64,000 nucleotides of DNA, taken from the NCBI RefSeq assembly GCF_013204795.1, contig NZ_JABMKW010000017.1, forward strand, positions 1 to 64,000. Reading direction: 5' to 3'. The translations under genes and the position numbers were made by a program. A model generated the notes under the pieces. It was not told where the DNA came from and searched no databases. It saw only the letters and a program-made list of their open reading frames with translations. The stretch comes from Pedobacter panaciterrae. Lineage in GTDB: Bacteria > Bacteroidota > Bacteroidia > Sphingobacteriales > Sphingobacteriaceae. Each line of letters starts with the position of its first letter. The first letter of the stretch is position 1. This document shows positions 52,966 through 61,269 of this stretch, in pieces.

Positions 52966-53499
52966 ATGAAAATTACAAAAACAATTTCGCTCCTTGCAGT
53001 CATCGGACTTTTGTCAATCTCGATGTATTCGTGTAAAACAAAGAAAGTAGTAGCGAAACCAAATCCGGTTCCGGTTGAGAAACCAGCACCTGCGCCAGAG
53101 CCAGAAAAACCTGCACCAACTCCTGCGCCAGAGCCAGAAAAACCAGCTCCTGCACCTGAACCAGATTTTAACTTCAAAAACATTCAGTTTGAATTTAACT
53201 CTGACGTGTTAAAAACGGCTTCATTCCCAATTTTAGATAAAGCCGTTGCCGAAATTAAAAAGGACCCTACAGCTAAATTTGTCTTAAACGGACACTCTTC
53301 AGCAGAAGGTACACCGGAAAGAAACATGTCTTTGTCTGTTGACAGAGCGAATTCAGTTAAGTCTTATCTTGTTAATGCAGGTTTAAATGCATCTAACTTT
53401 ACCGTTAAAGGTTTTGGCGAAAGTCAGCCAGTAACTTCAAATTCTACTGAAGAAGGAAGAATTTTAAATAGACGAGTAGAGATTAAAGCAGACAAATAA
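52966..53499 (+). CDS. OmpA-family peptidoglycan-binding lipoprotein
   Basis: A 177-residue Pal-like lipoprotein. The signal peptide ends in a lipobox with Cys23 (SMYSC). A rigid Pro/Ala/Glu linker (about 33-66) is made of repeated PAPEPEKPAP units. The OmpA C-terminal domain (about 68-177) has IQFEFNSDVL, the peptidoglycan-binding region GHSSAEGTPERNMSLSVDRA with the conserved Asp, and NRRVEI with the conserved Arg. It probably tethers the outer membrane to the cell wall. It stands alone; the linker's DNA repeats make copy-number change possible. Very Gly-rich frames on the opposite strand are mirror images of the linker. Confidence 0.9.
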   Translation: MKITKTISLLAVIGLLSISMYSCKTKKVVAKPNPVPVEKPAPAPEPEKPAPTPAPEPEKPAPAPEPDFNFKNIQFEFNSDVLKTASFPILDKAVAEIKKDPTAKFVLNGHSSAEGTPERNMSLSVDRANSVKSYLVNAGLNASNFTVKGFGESQPVTSNSTEEGRILNRRVEIKADK

Positions 53500-53539
53500 G
53501 ATCTGCTAAAAGGAGGGAGTATTTTGCCGAACCAGCAAA

Positions 53540-53977
53540 TTAATCAAACTTAATTTGCTCAGGCCCATCAATTTTTGATATATGGCAGGCACAATTCCCT
53601 CCTTTTACCTTTATAATTGCAGACTTGGTCTGTGCACTTTTGGTATACGTTCCGGTAACTTTAACACTATCTCCACTTTCTGAAAGTTTGCTGATATGGC
53701 GGTCGCTAGCCACAATATAAATACCAGTTTCAGAATTGATATCACTTGTCGCAACACTTAAAGTATCGCCCGTACGTTGGTTTACAGCACTATAATTATC
53801 AACAGCTACTCCTTCTCCGTTTTTATCTACAAACTTCACTACCAAAGTAGCAAAACTTTCATCGCAAATTTTATCCTGGCAATTTGAATTATCTGTTTTA
53901 TCACATGCTGCCAGCAGTATTACCCCTACTCCGCAAACAAGCATCGCTATTTTCTTAAACATAAACATCCTTTTCAT
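53540..53977 (-). CDS. Small hypothetical lipoprotein
   Basis: A 145-residue lipoprotein of unknown function. I chose the ATG at 53977 over the GTG at 53980; a later Met (about residue 6) is also possible. The lipobox is ILLAAC, with Cys near residue 25. The mature part is an all-beta domain: ATLVVKFVDKNGEGVAVDNY, SDINSETGIYIV, a Cys-x-Cys in GGNCACHISKI and a C-terminal DGPEQIKFD. This resembles uncharacterised lipoproteins common in Bacteroidota. It is convergent with the OmpA-like gene and on the same strand as the next exported protein, 43 bases away. Confidence 0.7.
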   Translation of the reverse strand: MKRMFMFKKIAMLVCGVGVILLAACDKTDNSNCQDKICDESFATLVVKFVDKNGEGVAVDNYSAVNQRTGDTLSVATSDINSETGIYIVASDRHISKLSESGDSVKVTGTYTKSAQTKSAIIKVKGGNCACHISKIDGPEQIKFD

Positions 53978-54023
53978 CACTAAACGTAAAATATATCAAA
54001 AACGCTACATGCCATCCACTTTC

Positions 54024-54581
54024 TTATTTGTCGATACTCATGGCCTCAATTTCCGCCATGTATTGAGTTAAAGCTTCGCCATAAGTAAGCTTAATATGTT
54101 CCGGCTTGCTTAGAAACACCTTAAAATCTTCAAGGTCATTACCCGTAAAACCCATTCTTACGAATAGCTCTTTATCTGTTTCCCATTCTTCCAGGCTTAC
54201 CTTCTTCTTTTTTAGGTTTCTGTATAATACCATGCCTTCAGCAAAATCTTTATAGGATGCCGTCTCTCTAAAAACGGTCAACATCTCAATCAGCGTTCTG
54301 TAGGTAGCCGGTTTCCCCAATCTTACCTGATCCAGCATTAAAGCGCCTAATATCGGCCCCTTAAAAAACTCATTGTCAATGCTATCAAAATTACCGCAGT
54401 GTTTTAAAATCTCTATATCACGTTTCAGCATTACGTCTTGTTCTGCAGTTTTATGCTTAACAAAATAGGGTTCAGTATCAAGTACTTTAACGCAGTCAAT
54501 TGCATCTTGCTGTGCAAAAACCGGAAACCCCGAAAACAAAAAGAATAAAGGGCTAAACAAACAGAAAATAGATAATTTCAT
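54024..54581 (-). CDS. Hypothetical exported helical protein
   Basis: A 185-residue protein with signal peptide (KLSIFCLFSPLFFLFSGFPVFA, quoted in part: FCLFSPLFFLFSGFPVFA), then an alpha-helical mature part with Cys in DAIDCVKVLD and ILKHCGNFDS that may form a disulfide. The frame opens at a TTG (54593), but the -7 element TAACTTTG ends at 54591, so the ATG at 54581 is the start. I do not recognise the family. The gene is divergent from the kinase/phosphatase operon, with 137 bases between the two start codons, which may make it functionally related. Confidence 0.65.
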   Translation of the reverse strand: MKLSIFCLFSPLFFLFSGFPVFAQQDAIDCVKVLDTEPYFVKHKTAEQDVMLKRDIEILKHCGNFDSIDNEFFKGPILGALMLDQVRLGKPATYRTLIEMLTVFRETASYKDFAEGMVLYRNLKKKKVSLEEWETDKELFVRMGFTGNDLEDFKVFLSKPEHIKLTYGEALTQYMAEIEAMSIDK

Positions 54582-54590
54582 AAGTTCCCG

Positions 54591-54626
54591 CAAAGTTAAC
54601 CAACTCCTTCATACTCCCAACACAAA
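54591..54626 (-). promoter_or_regulatory. Promoter of the exported helical protein gene
   Basis: On the minus strand a perfect -7 element, TAACTTTG (54598-54591), lies 24 bases from TTTG (54626-54623) or 19 bases from GTTG (54621-54618). The ATG at 54581 is nine bases downstream, so the leader is only a few bases and the TTG start is excluded. Confidence 0.55.
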
Positions 54627-54661
54627 ATCATCGTTGTAATTGTTAAATCTACGAAGGGCCA

Positions 54662-54690
54662 TTTGGCAATGTTTTTTTTCCTTATCTTTC
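54662..54690 (+). promoter_or_regulatory. Promoter of the kinase/phosphatase/SEDS-PBP operon
   Basis: TTTG (54662-54665), 17 bases, then TATCTTTC (54683-54690), one mismatch from TAnnTTTG. Transcription would start near 54694, about 25 bases before the first ATG at 54719. Confidence 0.55.
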
Positions 54691-54718
54691 GATCTAATAT
54701 TTACTACAGCAATTATAA

Positions 54719-55669
54719 ATGAGTACAAAACCTTCTATTTGGCAACGCATGGGCATCCAGGACTGGTTCTTAACCAATAATGGATCCACATCATCGGGCA
54801 AGTCGAAACCGCTTACACCTAACCAGGTTTATAAATATATCATCGAAGAATTTCGGAAATCCATATCAGAATTGTCATTTGCGGAACGGGTGGTATTTTA
54901 TCATGAGTTTATTATATGCCTTAATCCCGATGATTATCGTGAGTTTATAGATAACAAAAAAGGTATTCTTGGTTTAATATCTCAGGAATCTGTCGACAAC
55001 TTTTATGAAATATTAAACAAACAGGTTGCAGATGGTAAAAAGGTAGAACCGTCAAGTAATAAATGGGTATTCAGATTTGTATCTCACCCGGATTATAAAC
55101 CTGGTGATATTAGTTTTATAGGAAAATTATTGCCAGACAGCACACAAAAAGAAGAAAATCTTAGAGTTACCTTTATACCACGGCAAACAGGGCTGGCCCA
55201 AACATTCGACATAAACAATGATATTCTAAAAGACTTTATATTTTACAGCGAAGGATACTATGAGATCCCTTATGTAGATATACAGAAACCTGAAGAAAAG
55301 ACAATAAATGATAGCCAAAGAGTGGTGTTGGCACGTTTTGAAACTACTATTCCAGATAAAGCTTACTCCGGACAAAAATTAGAATACCTGATGAAAGCAG
55401 ATGATATAGTGGTTTCCGGAAACGAGGAAACAAGGGAAGAAAATCATATTTTCAGGATTCCGTCTGAGTGGGTAAATACGCCTCATCTTAAAATAAGATA
55501 CAACAGACCAGAAGATAAGTTCTATGTAGCCTCTTTTGGTGAAAAGACCATTTTAAACGAGAATCTAATTGAAAGAAGTGACATTACCGGACCTAAATGG
55601 TCTGAACTACCTGTTAACTCTCGACTTATATTGAACGGAATTATTGGTGTTAACATATTTAAATCCTGA
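54719..55669 (+). CDS. Degenerate FHA-like protein, first gene of the signalling operon
   Basis: A 316-residue cytoplasmic protein. The N-terminal part (about 35-115) contains VFYHEFIICLNPDDYREFID and WVFRFVSHPDYKPGDISFIG, which recalls the FhaA N-terminal domain (DUF3662) in layout. The C-terminal part (about 205-316) is beta-rich and ends FYVASFGEKTILNEN, then WSELPVNSRLILNGIIGVNI, like the last strands of an FHA domain. The phosphothreonine-binding Gly-Arg and Ser-x-x-His motifs are missing, so phosphopeptide binding is doubtful. The assignment is inferred from fold-like patterns and position. It begins an operon whose other members are PP2C, SEDS-PBP, FHA and kinases. Confidence 0.6.
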   Translation: MSTKPSIWQRMGIQDWFLTNNGSTSSGKSKPLTPNQVYKYIIEEFRKSISELSFAERVVFYHEFIICLNPDDYREFIDNKKGILGLISQESVDNFYEILNKQVADGKKVEPSSNKWVFRFVSHPDYKPGDISFIGKLLPDSTQKEENLRVTFIPRQTGLAQTFDINNDILKDFIFYSEGYYEIPYVDIQKPEEKTINDSQRVVLARFETTIPDKAYSGQKLEYLMKADDIVVSGNEETREENHIFRIPSEWVNTPHLKIRYNRPEDKFYVASFGEKTILNENLIERSDITGPKWSELPVNSRLILNGIIGVNIFKS

Positions 55670-55672
55670 TAT

Positions 55673-55762
55673 ATGTCGCATATCTTATCTATAGCGTTAT
55701 TCATTATATGCATCATTTTATTGATCGCACATTTTAGAGACATTAAAAATTCGCCCAAATAA
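55673..55762 (+). CDS. 29-residue single-pass membrane peptide
   Basis: A short frame exactly filling the gap between its neighbours: its ATG is three bases after the upstream stop and its TAA ends one base before the PP2C start. The peptide has one hydrophobic helix (ILSIALFIICIILLIAHF, residues about 4-21) and a polar end RDIKNSPK. Tight packing and a clean membrane helix suggest a real small protein. It resembles no family I know; it may modulate the SEDS-PBP fusion or a membrane kinase. Confidence 0.55.
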   Translation: MSHILSIALFIICIILLIAHFRDIKNSPK

Positions 55763-55763
55763 A

Positions 55764-57224
55764 ATGGATAGAAATTACTTTGGACTAACCGATACAGGAA
55801 AAGTAAGAGATAATAATGAAGATACCTTTATTGCCGAAACTACGGCAGCTAACGATCTGGTTATTGCCTGTGTGATAGATGGGGTTGGGGGTTATTCTGG
55901 AGGCGAAATTGCTTCGGCGATTGCCAGACAGTCAATTTTACAACACCTGAACAGTCAGCGTAAAGACTTGCCTTCGCTGATGAAGGATGCTATTATTGCT
56001 GCCGATGGACAGATAATGGCCGAAAAACAAAAAGTTAAGGAACATGAAAACATGGCCTGTGTACTTACACTGGCAGTTATCGATCTTCAAAAAAACCTGC
56101 TCTATTACGCGCATGTTGGTGATACGCGGCTGTACTTACTTCGCGACGGATCATTGGTTAAAATATCAAAAGATCAATCTTTTGTAGGCTTCATGGAAGA
56201 TAGCGGACGCCTTACCGAAGAACAGGCCATGAGCCATCCCAAACGTAACGAGATTAATAAAGCTTTGGGTTTTGGTGCAAAAATAGCAGCACAGGACGAT
56301 TATATAGAAACCGGCCAATCCCCTTTCCTTCCTGGTGATTTGTTATTGCTTTGTAGTGATGGCCTTTCCGACATGGTTAACAGACAAGGCATTACAGACA
56401 TTCTGACCAAAAAGACCACTTTACAGGAAAAAGGAGCTGAGCTTATACAAGCAGCTAACAATAATGGTGGACGCGACAATATAACTGTTGTTTTGGTTAA
56501 AAATGGTAAACAATCACTGGTACATGAGGTAACAAAACCTGCAGTAAAAGTAAAAAGCCCAAAATCTATTGTAAATCACCAGCCTTCAATAACCCATGCT
56601 GCCCCTAAAGAGGTTACGGTGCAAAAAGAGATTACTCCTGTTGCTATTCCTGTGGTACAAAAAAACAATAAGGGTTTGGTAACACTGTTGTCTGTACTCT
56701 GCATTGTTTTTCTGGCATTCGCACTTTATCTGCTATGGCAAAATAACGTCCGTTCAAATGCCATCAAGCAGCAAAAGCTGACAGCTTTGCAACCTGTCCG
56801 TAATGAGCAGGAAGCAAAACTTCAGGACACGATTAACAAATTGGTTGGGAACACGCTAATCATTTCCGATTCCCTGTTCAAATCGCCAATTATACTTAAT
56901 GAGGATATACATTTTAATAAGGATACGCTTTTCATCATTGCTAAAACGCCTATTATCATCAGAAGTGATTCAGCATATAAAGGCAGTGCTGTGTCTATTA
57001 AACCAATCAGTAAGTATGTGTTTTTAGAGAACATCACATTTGAAAACTTCCATACGGCCATATTATCCCAAAACAATGTACTGCAGCTAAAAAATGTACG
57101 GTTCAACAACTGTGTTAATTCCATAGAAGCTACTTATAATTTGCCTCAGAACATGTATATCCAGGGAAAAATACCTGCCAGTTCTTTTAAAACAGATTCA
57201 TTACCAACCACTGGAAGTCATTAG
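55764..57224 (+). CDS. PP2C-type Ser/Thr phosphatase with transmembrane helix and exported domain
   Basis: A 486-residue PstP-like phosphatase. The PPM catalytic domain (about 4-245) has TGKVRDNNEDTF, the metal-binding CVIDGVGGYSGGE (Asp39), YAHVGDTRLYLLRDG, LLLLCSDGLSDMV and GGRDNITVVLVK. A Lys/Pro-rich linker (about 255-300) precedes one membrane helix (about 303-324). The exported C-terminal domain (about 340-470) is a run of short strands (IIIRSDSAYKGSAVSIKPIS, YVFLENITFENFHTAIL, VLQLKNVRFNNC) resembling a right-handed beta helix. It should reverse phosphorylation by the kinases downstream. It ends one base before the SEDS-PBP gene. Confidence 0.87.
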   Translation: MDRNYFGLTDTGKVRDNNEDTFIAETTAANDLVIACVIDGVGGYSGGEIASAIARQSILQHLNSQRKDLPSLMKDAIIAADGQIMAEKQKVKEHENMACVLTLAVIDLQKNLLYYAHVGDTRLYLLRDGSLVKISKDQSFVGFMEDSGRLTEEQAMSHPKRNEINKALGFGAKIAAQDDYIETGQSPFLPGDLLLLCSDGLSDMVNRQGITDILTKKTTLQEKGAELIQAANNNGGRDNITVVLVKNGKQSLVHEVTKPAVKVKSPKSIVNHQPSITHAAPKEVTVQKEITPVAIPVVQKNNKGLVTLLSVLCIVFLAFALYLLWQNNVRSNAIKQQKLTALQPVRNEQEAKLQDTINKLVGNTLIISDSLFKSPIILNEDIHFNKDTLFIIAKTPIIIRSDSAYKGSAVSIKPISKYVFLENITFENFHTAILSQNNVLQLKNVRFNNCVNSIEATYNLPQNMYIQGKIPASSFKTDSLPTTGSH

Positions 57225-57225
57225 T

Positions 57226-60200
57226 ATGGAGAGCAGGAAAATAGAACGTGCTTTTATTATACTGATAACCATCGTGTTAGGATCATTATTCTTTACACTT
57301 TTCAATACCTTACAGCGCAATTTTGCCGACGTGGGTTTCCGTTTGGACAATGGAACCATGATGAACCTGAATGCTAAAAATCCAGGTGAACTCATAAAAA
57401 CCTTACTTGAAAAGGGGTACTATTTTGAAGACAAAAAAGACGTAAACCTAATAGAACAAACTGTTGCAAAAGGCGTTAAGTCTTTTAAAGAGCCGCTTGA
57501 TAACGTTGGGGAGCTGAATAAAAGCAAATTCTTTGTTGAGGCGGATTATGCTTTTGCCTCTGGAGGACAAAATTTCAAAAAAAGAGCTAGCGACTCGCGC
57601 GCATTACTTGGGTATACCGGCGACGACTCTTTGCGTTTTACCCAGGAAAGAAACCGGCCTCCTCAGTTACCTGCTCAAACCGACCTTAAACTAGGGGTCC
57701 ATAGCATATCGGGTAAGATTATAGATACTGCCAATAAAGCCGTATCCGGCGTTCTGATAAAACTACAAATGATAGTTCCTCAGGACAGTGCTTATGTTGA
57801 TGATGAGGTAGAAGTAAAATCAGCGGGATTAACATCATATGTCCGAACAGATGCCAACGGGAATTTTGCATTTTTAAATTTACCTGAAGACAAAGCCTTT
57901 GAGCTGTTACCCCTAAAACCCGGCTTTCAATTCGGAAGATCACAGGGCATACAGGAACTTCAAAAAGATGCTTCGTTTACGTTTAAGCAAACACAACATA
58001 CTATCCGGCTTTTTTCTGCAAGGGATTTTAAAATCTTAAAGAAAGAAAAATCGCTGATAGTACGTACTCCTGATGAATTTAATAAATGGTTCTGGATCAT
58101 TACCGGAAGTTTTTTTGCAGGATTTTTCCTGTTACATTTCCTGCTAAGCGTTAAGTTTCCTCAGGCAGATCAGCTTATTTTACCCATCATTATGCTAATG
58201 ACGGGGTTCTCGTTTATAGCCTTACTCAGTTTACAGGATCCATTACGAGATCGTTTTTTAGCAAAAGATACCCTTGTTTTTTTTGGCATGGGCGTTTTCG
58301 CCATCATTATATTAATGCTCATTAAATTCCGGAAGTTTAATGTCGACTCCAGGTTTTACCGGATGCTTGTGCTTAATAAAAACTCAGGAAAAGCAAACGG
58401 GTGGCAATGGGCGGGGCTGGCACTGGCGCTACTGGCCTTAACCATCATTTTCGGAAATGGCCCCGAGGGCAGTGGTGTAAAAGTAAACCTGTTTGGTGTA
58501 CAACCCAGTGAGATCGTAAAATATGCCATCATTTTATTTCTTGCAGGCTTTTTTGCCAGTAACGAGCGTTTTATCACCGAATACCGCAGCTGGCAAAAAA
58601 GATGGTATTTCTTCTCATTCGCACTTGTGGCAATGGGCATCGCTATCCTGATGTACCTGGTTCTGGGTGATCTGGGCCCTGCAATGGTGGTGTGTTTTAC
58701 ATTTATCATACTGTTTTCTTTCTCGCGTGGCGATTTCATGATGATGCTCATTGCCATCATTACTTACACATTGACTGTCTGGTTTTTGAACATCTGGATA
58801 GCCAGTCTGGTTACCGTTGTATTGATGGGCCTGGTCATGCTGATCAATAAAAAACAGACCAGCGAATCGGCAATAATGGTCATCATGATCATCGCAGGTT
58901 TCTTATTGATAGATCAGGTTCCTTATCTCGACAAACTCATCCAGGGACCTGTTAACCGGCTTACAGAACGTAAATCTATATGGCAAGACCCATGGAATAA
59001 CGAAGTCTATGGCGGAGACCAGGTAGCAAACGGCATTTGGGCTATGTCTGGTGGTGGCTTAACCGGTCAGGGTGTAGGCGAAGGTTTTGCCAAAACAATA
59101 CCAGAGGCACACACCGACATGATATTGCCAGCCATAGGCGAAGAATTCGGGTGGACAGGTATAGTGAGCATATTTGTGTTGTTCCTGATTTTCTTAAACA
59201 GGTCAATAATTATAGGCCGGCAAACGGGCACTCCATTTCTATTTTATCTCTGCGCAGGTATTGGGATAAGTATGTTTGTGCAGTTCCTGCTCATTGCCGG
59301 TGGTTCTACAGGAGCATTGCCCCTATCAGGTGTTGCATTGCCGTTTATCAGCTATGGTGGGTCATCACTGGTAGCAAATATGATGGCAGCCGGCATTTTG
59401 CTTTCCGTTTCTTTAATCAGAGGCACAGATGTACAGATGGCATTTATTACCAAACAGCAAGATAAGAACCTTGTACCGGCACTTTTATCTGCCAGCATCG
59501 CCGTTCTTCTGTTAACCATCACCATATCAAGATATATTGCCAATAATAAAAAATGGGTAGTACAGCCATCGCTTGTAGCCGATAGAAGTGGTTTACGCAT
59601 GTTTAGCTATAATCCCCGCATTGCAATTTTAATGAACAAATTAGAAGCGGGCCAGTTATACGACAGAAAAGGAAGGGTTCTTGCAACAAGTAATCCTGAC
59701 TTTGTCAGGAAACAGGCAGACACGTTAAGAACATCTGGCATTAGCTATAATCTCGATTCGGCCATGCATAAACGGGTCGACAGGTATTATCCTTTCGAAG
59801 AGCAAACCTTTTTCTGGATAGGTGATGCAAACACGGGAGTATTTAACGGTAGCACAAACGGGTATTTTGCCGAGTATGAACATGCAGCAGAGCTTAGAGG
59901 CTTCCATACACCTATTACCTCCTTCAATACAAAAGCGAATAAATACCGTGAAGACCGCTTTCTGCCAAGAGGCGTAAAAGAGATGACGGTAAGCAAAAGA
60001 GATTATGCCGCCCTGGCTCCTTTATTACTGGCAGGAATCAACAGCAATGAGGTTGAATCGTTCAAAAAAAGAAACAGAGATGTTAAGCTCACTATAGATG
60101 CACGTTTACAGTCAACCATCCAGCATTCTGTTGGTTTGGATACCTCACTAAGAAAAAGCAGGGTTTCCGTGGTAATCATGGAAGATTCAACTGGCGATGT

Positions 60201-61251
60201 ACTCGCTTCATCAGTTTACCCCTTACCTCCGGTTAAGGATTGGGAGCTGTTAAACATGACTACCAACGAACAGAACAAGCTTTCCGGCTGGTATACCAAT
60301 GCAGATCTTGGGTTTACCTACGCAACACAGCCAGGCTCTACCGCTAAGGTTTTAACAGCAATGGCTGCCTTTAACAAACTGGGCATTAATGCAGCCAAAA
60401 GATCTTTTACAGTAAGTTCCTATGAAAGGATCAGAACCAAAGGTATAGAACCGGATGAAACAGGAAATATTACATTGGAGCGTGCAATTGTAAACTCAAA
60501 CAATGTTTATTTTATTAAATTAGCTAATGAAGAGCATTTGCAGGAAAACATGGCCGCTTTATATATGAAAACCGGAATGTTCCTTAGAGGCGTTGGTGGT
60601 TATTACTTTGATAAGGACACCAGTAATGCAAAACAAGAGAACAAGTGGATGAATCTTTGGCGTAAAACTGAGTTTAATACTAAACCGAGATACGATCCTT
60701 CAAATATACGTCGCACCAGGGCTAAAGGTATTTCCGGAATGGCCTGGGGGCAGGGCGAGCTAATTGCTACCCCCGCCTCTGTTGCAAGGCTTATATCCGG
60801 AGTGGCTAATAAGGGCACATTAGTTGCTAATCGTTATGTTTTAAAGATCAGCGATTCTACAACTAAAGTTAAACCAGGTATTAAGTTGGCCAATGATCCG
60901 CAATACGCGGCTTTGCTTACAGATTATATGCTTAAGCAGAGTGCCAATAAGCGGTATACATTGGGCATTACTGTAGGAGGTAAAACAGGAACACCAGAAA
61001 GGATCTGGAAAAAAGAGCGAATTAATGACGGCTGGTATGTGTTCTTTGCGCCCAAAAAATCAGGTCCCGGTCACGTTGTTGTTTGTATTCGTATAGAATC
61101 TACCAGGGGCTCAAGTAAAGCGGTACAACTTGCCGGAAAACACGTTGTACCAGCATTATTGGATCTTGGATATATCAAAGATTTTAAACCGCCTGTTGCA
61201 AAACCTGTTATAAAAGAAAACATAGTAGTAAAAAAAGATAGCATCAACTAG
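57226..61251 (+). CDS. SEDS glycosyltransferase (RodA/FtsW) fused to a class B penicillin-binding protein
   Basis: A 1341-residue fusion that should both polymerise and crosslink peptidoglycan. A membrane helix (about 9-27) precedes an exported region with a regulatory-like beta sandwich (about 155-235: VHSISGKIIDTANKAVSGVL, YVRTDANGNFAFLNLPED). SEDS core about 290-765: GVQPSEIVKYAIILF, VLGDLGPAMV, the catalytic-Asp motif EAHTDMILPAIGEEFGW (Asp631), and ALPFISYGGSSLVANM. A further helix (about 750-770) leads to the PBP: dimerization-type part about 800-945, transpeptidase about 950-1320 with Ser1038 in STAK, SNN (1091-1093) and KTG (1253-1255). All catalytic motifs are intact. Confidence 0.9.
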   Translation: MESRKIERAFIILITIVLGSLFFTLFNTLQRNFADVGFRLDNGTMMNLNAKNPGELIKTLLEKGYYFEDKKDVNLIEQTVAKGVKSFKEPLDNVGELNKSKFFVEADYAFASGGQNFKKRASDSRALLGYTGDDSLRFTQERNRPPQLPAQTDLKLGVHSISGKIIDTANKAVSGVLIKLQMIVPQDSAYVDDEVEVKSAGLTSYVRTDANGNFAFLNLPEDKAFELLPLKPGFQFGRSQGIQELQKDASFTFKQTQHTIRLFSARDFKILKKEKSLIVRTPDEFNKWFWIITGSFFAGFFLLHFLLSVKFPQADQLILPIIMLMTGFSFIALLSLQDPLRDRFLAKDTLVFFGMGVFAIIILMLIKFRKFNVDSRFYRMLVLNKNSGKANGWQWAGLALALLALTIIFGNGPEGSGVKVNLFGVQPSEIVKYAIILFLAGFFASNERFITEYRSWQKRWYFFSFALVAMGIAILMYLVLGDLGPAMVVCFTFIILFSFSRGDFMMMLIAIITYTLTVWFLNIWIASLVTVVLMGLVMLINKKQTSESAIMVIMIIAGFLLIDQVPYLDKLIQGPVNRLTERKSIWQDPWNNEVYGGDQVANGIWAMSGGGLTGQGVGEGFAKTIPEAHTDMILPAIGEEFGWTGIVSIFVLFLIFLNRSIIIGRQTGTPFLFYLCAGIGISMFVQFLLIAGGSTGALPLSGVALPFISYGGSSLVANMMAAGILLSVSLIRGTDVQMAFITKQQDKNLVPALLSASIAVLLLTITISRYIANNKKWVVQPSLVADRSGLRMFSYNPRIAILMNKLEAGQLYDRKGRVLATSNPDFVRKQADTLRTSGISYNLDSAMHKRVDRYYPFEEQTFFWIGDANTGVFNGSTNGYFAEYEHAAELRGFHTPITSFNTKANKYREDRFLPRGVKEMTVSKRDYAALAPLLLAGINSNEVESFKKRNRDVKLTIDARLQSTIQHSVGLDTSLRKSRVSVVIMEDSTGDVLASSVYPLPPVKDWELLNMTTNEQNKLSGWYTNADLGFTYATQPGSTAKVLTAMAAFNKLGINAAKRSFTVSSYERIRTKGIEPDETGNITLERAIVNSNNVYFIKLANEEHLQENMAALYMKTGMFLRGVGGYYFDKDTSNAKQENKWMNLWRKTEFNTKPRYDPSNIRRTRAKGISGMAWGQGELIATPASVARLISGVANKGTLVANRYVLKISDSTTKVKPGIKLANDPQYAALLTDYMLKQSANKRYTLGITVGGKTGTPERIWKKERINDGWYVFFAPKKSGPGHVVVCIRIESTRGSSKAVQLAGKHVVPALLDLGYIKDFKPPVAKPVIKENIVVKKDSIN

Positions 61252-61269
61252 TTAAAGAAAGGATAAAAC

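Noticed and set aside
52962..53183. Gly/Ser/Ala-rich 73-residue frame on the minus strand
   Set aside because: It is the complement of the Pro/Ala/Glu linker of the OmpA-like lipoprotein, an artefact of that repeat.
59037..59465. 142-residue plus-strand frame inside the SEDS-PBP gene
   Set aside because: It lies in another frame of an intact gene with all motifs; composition rich in Arg, His and Cys is typical of a shadow frame.
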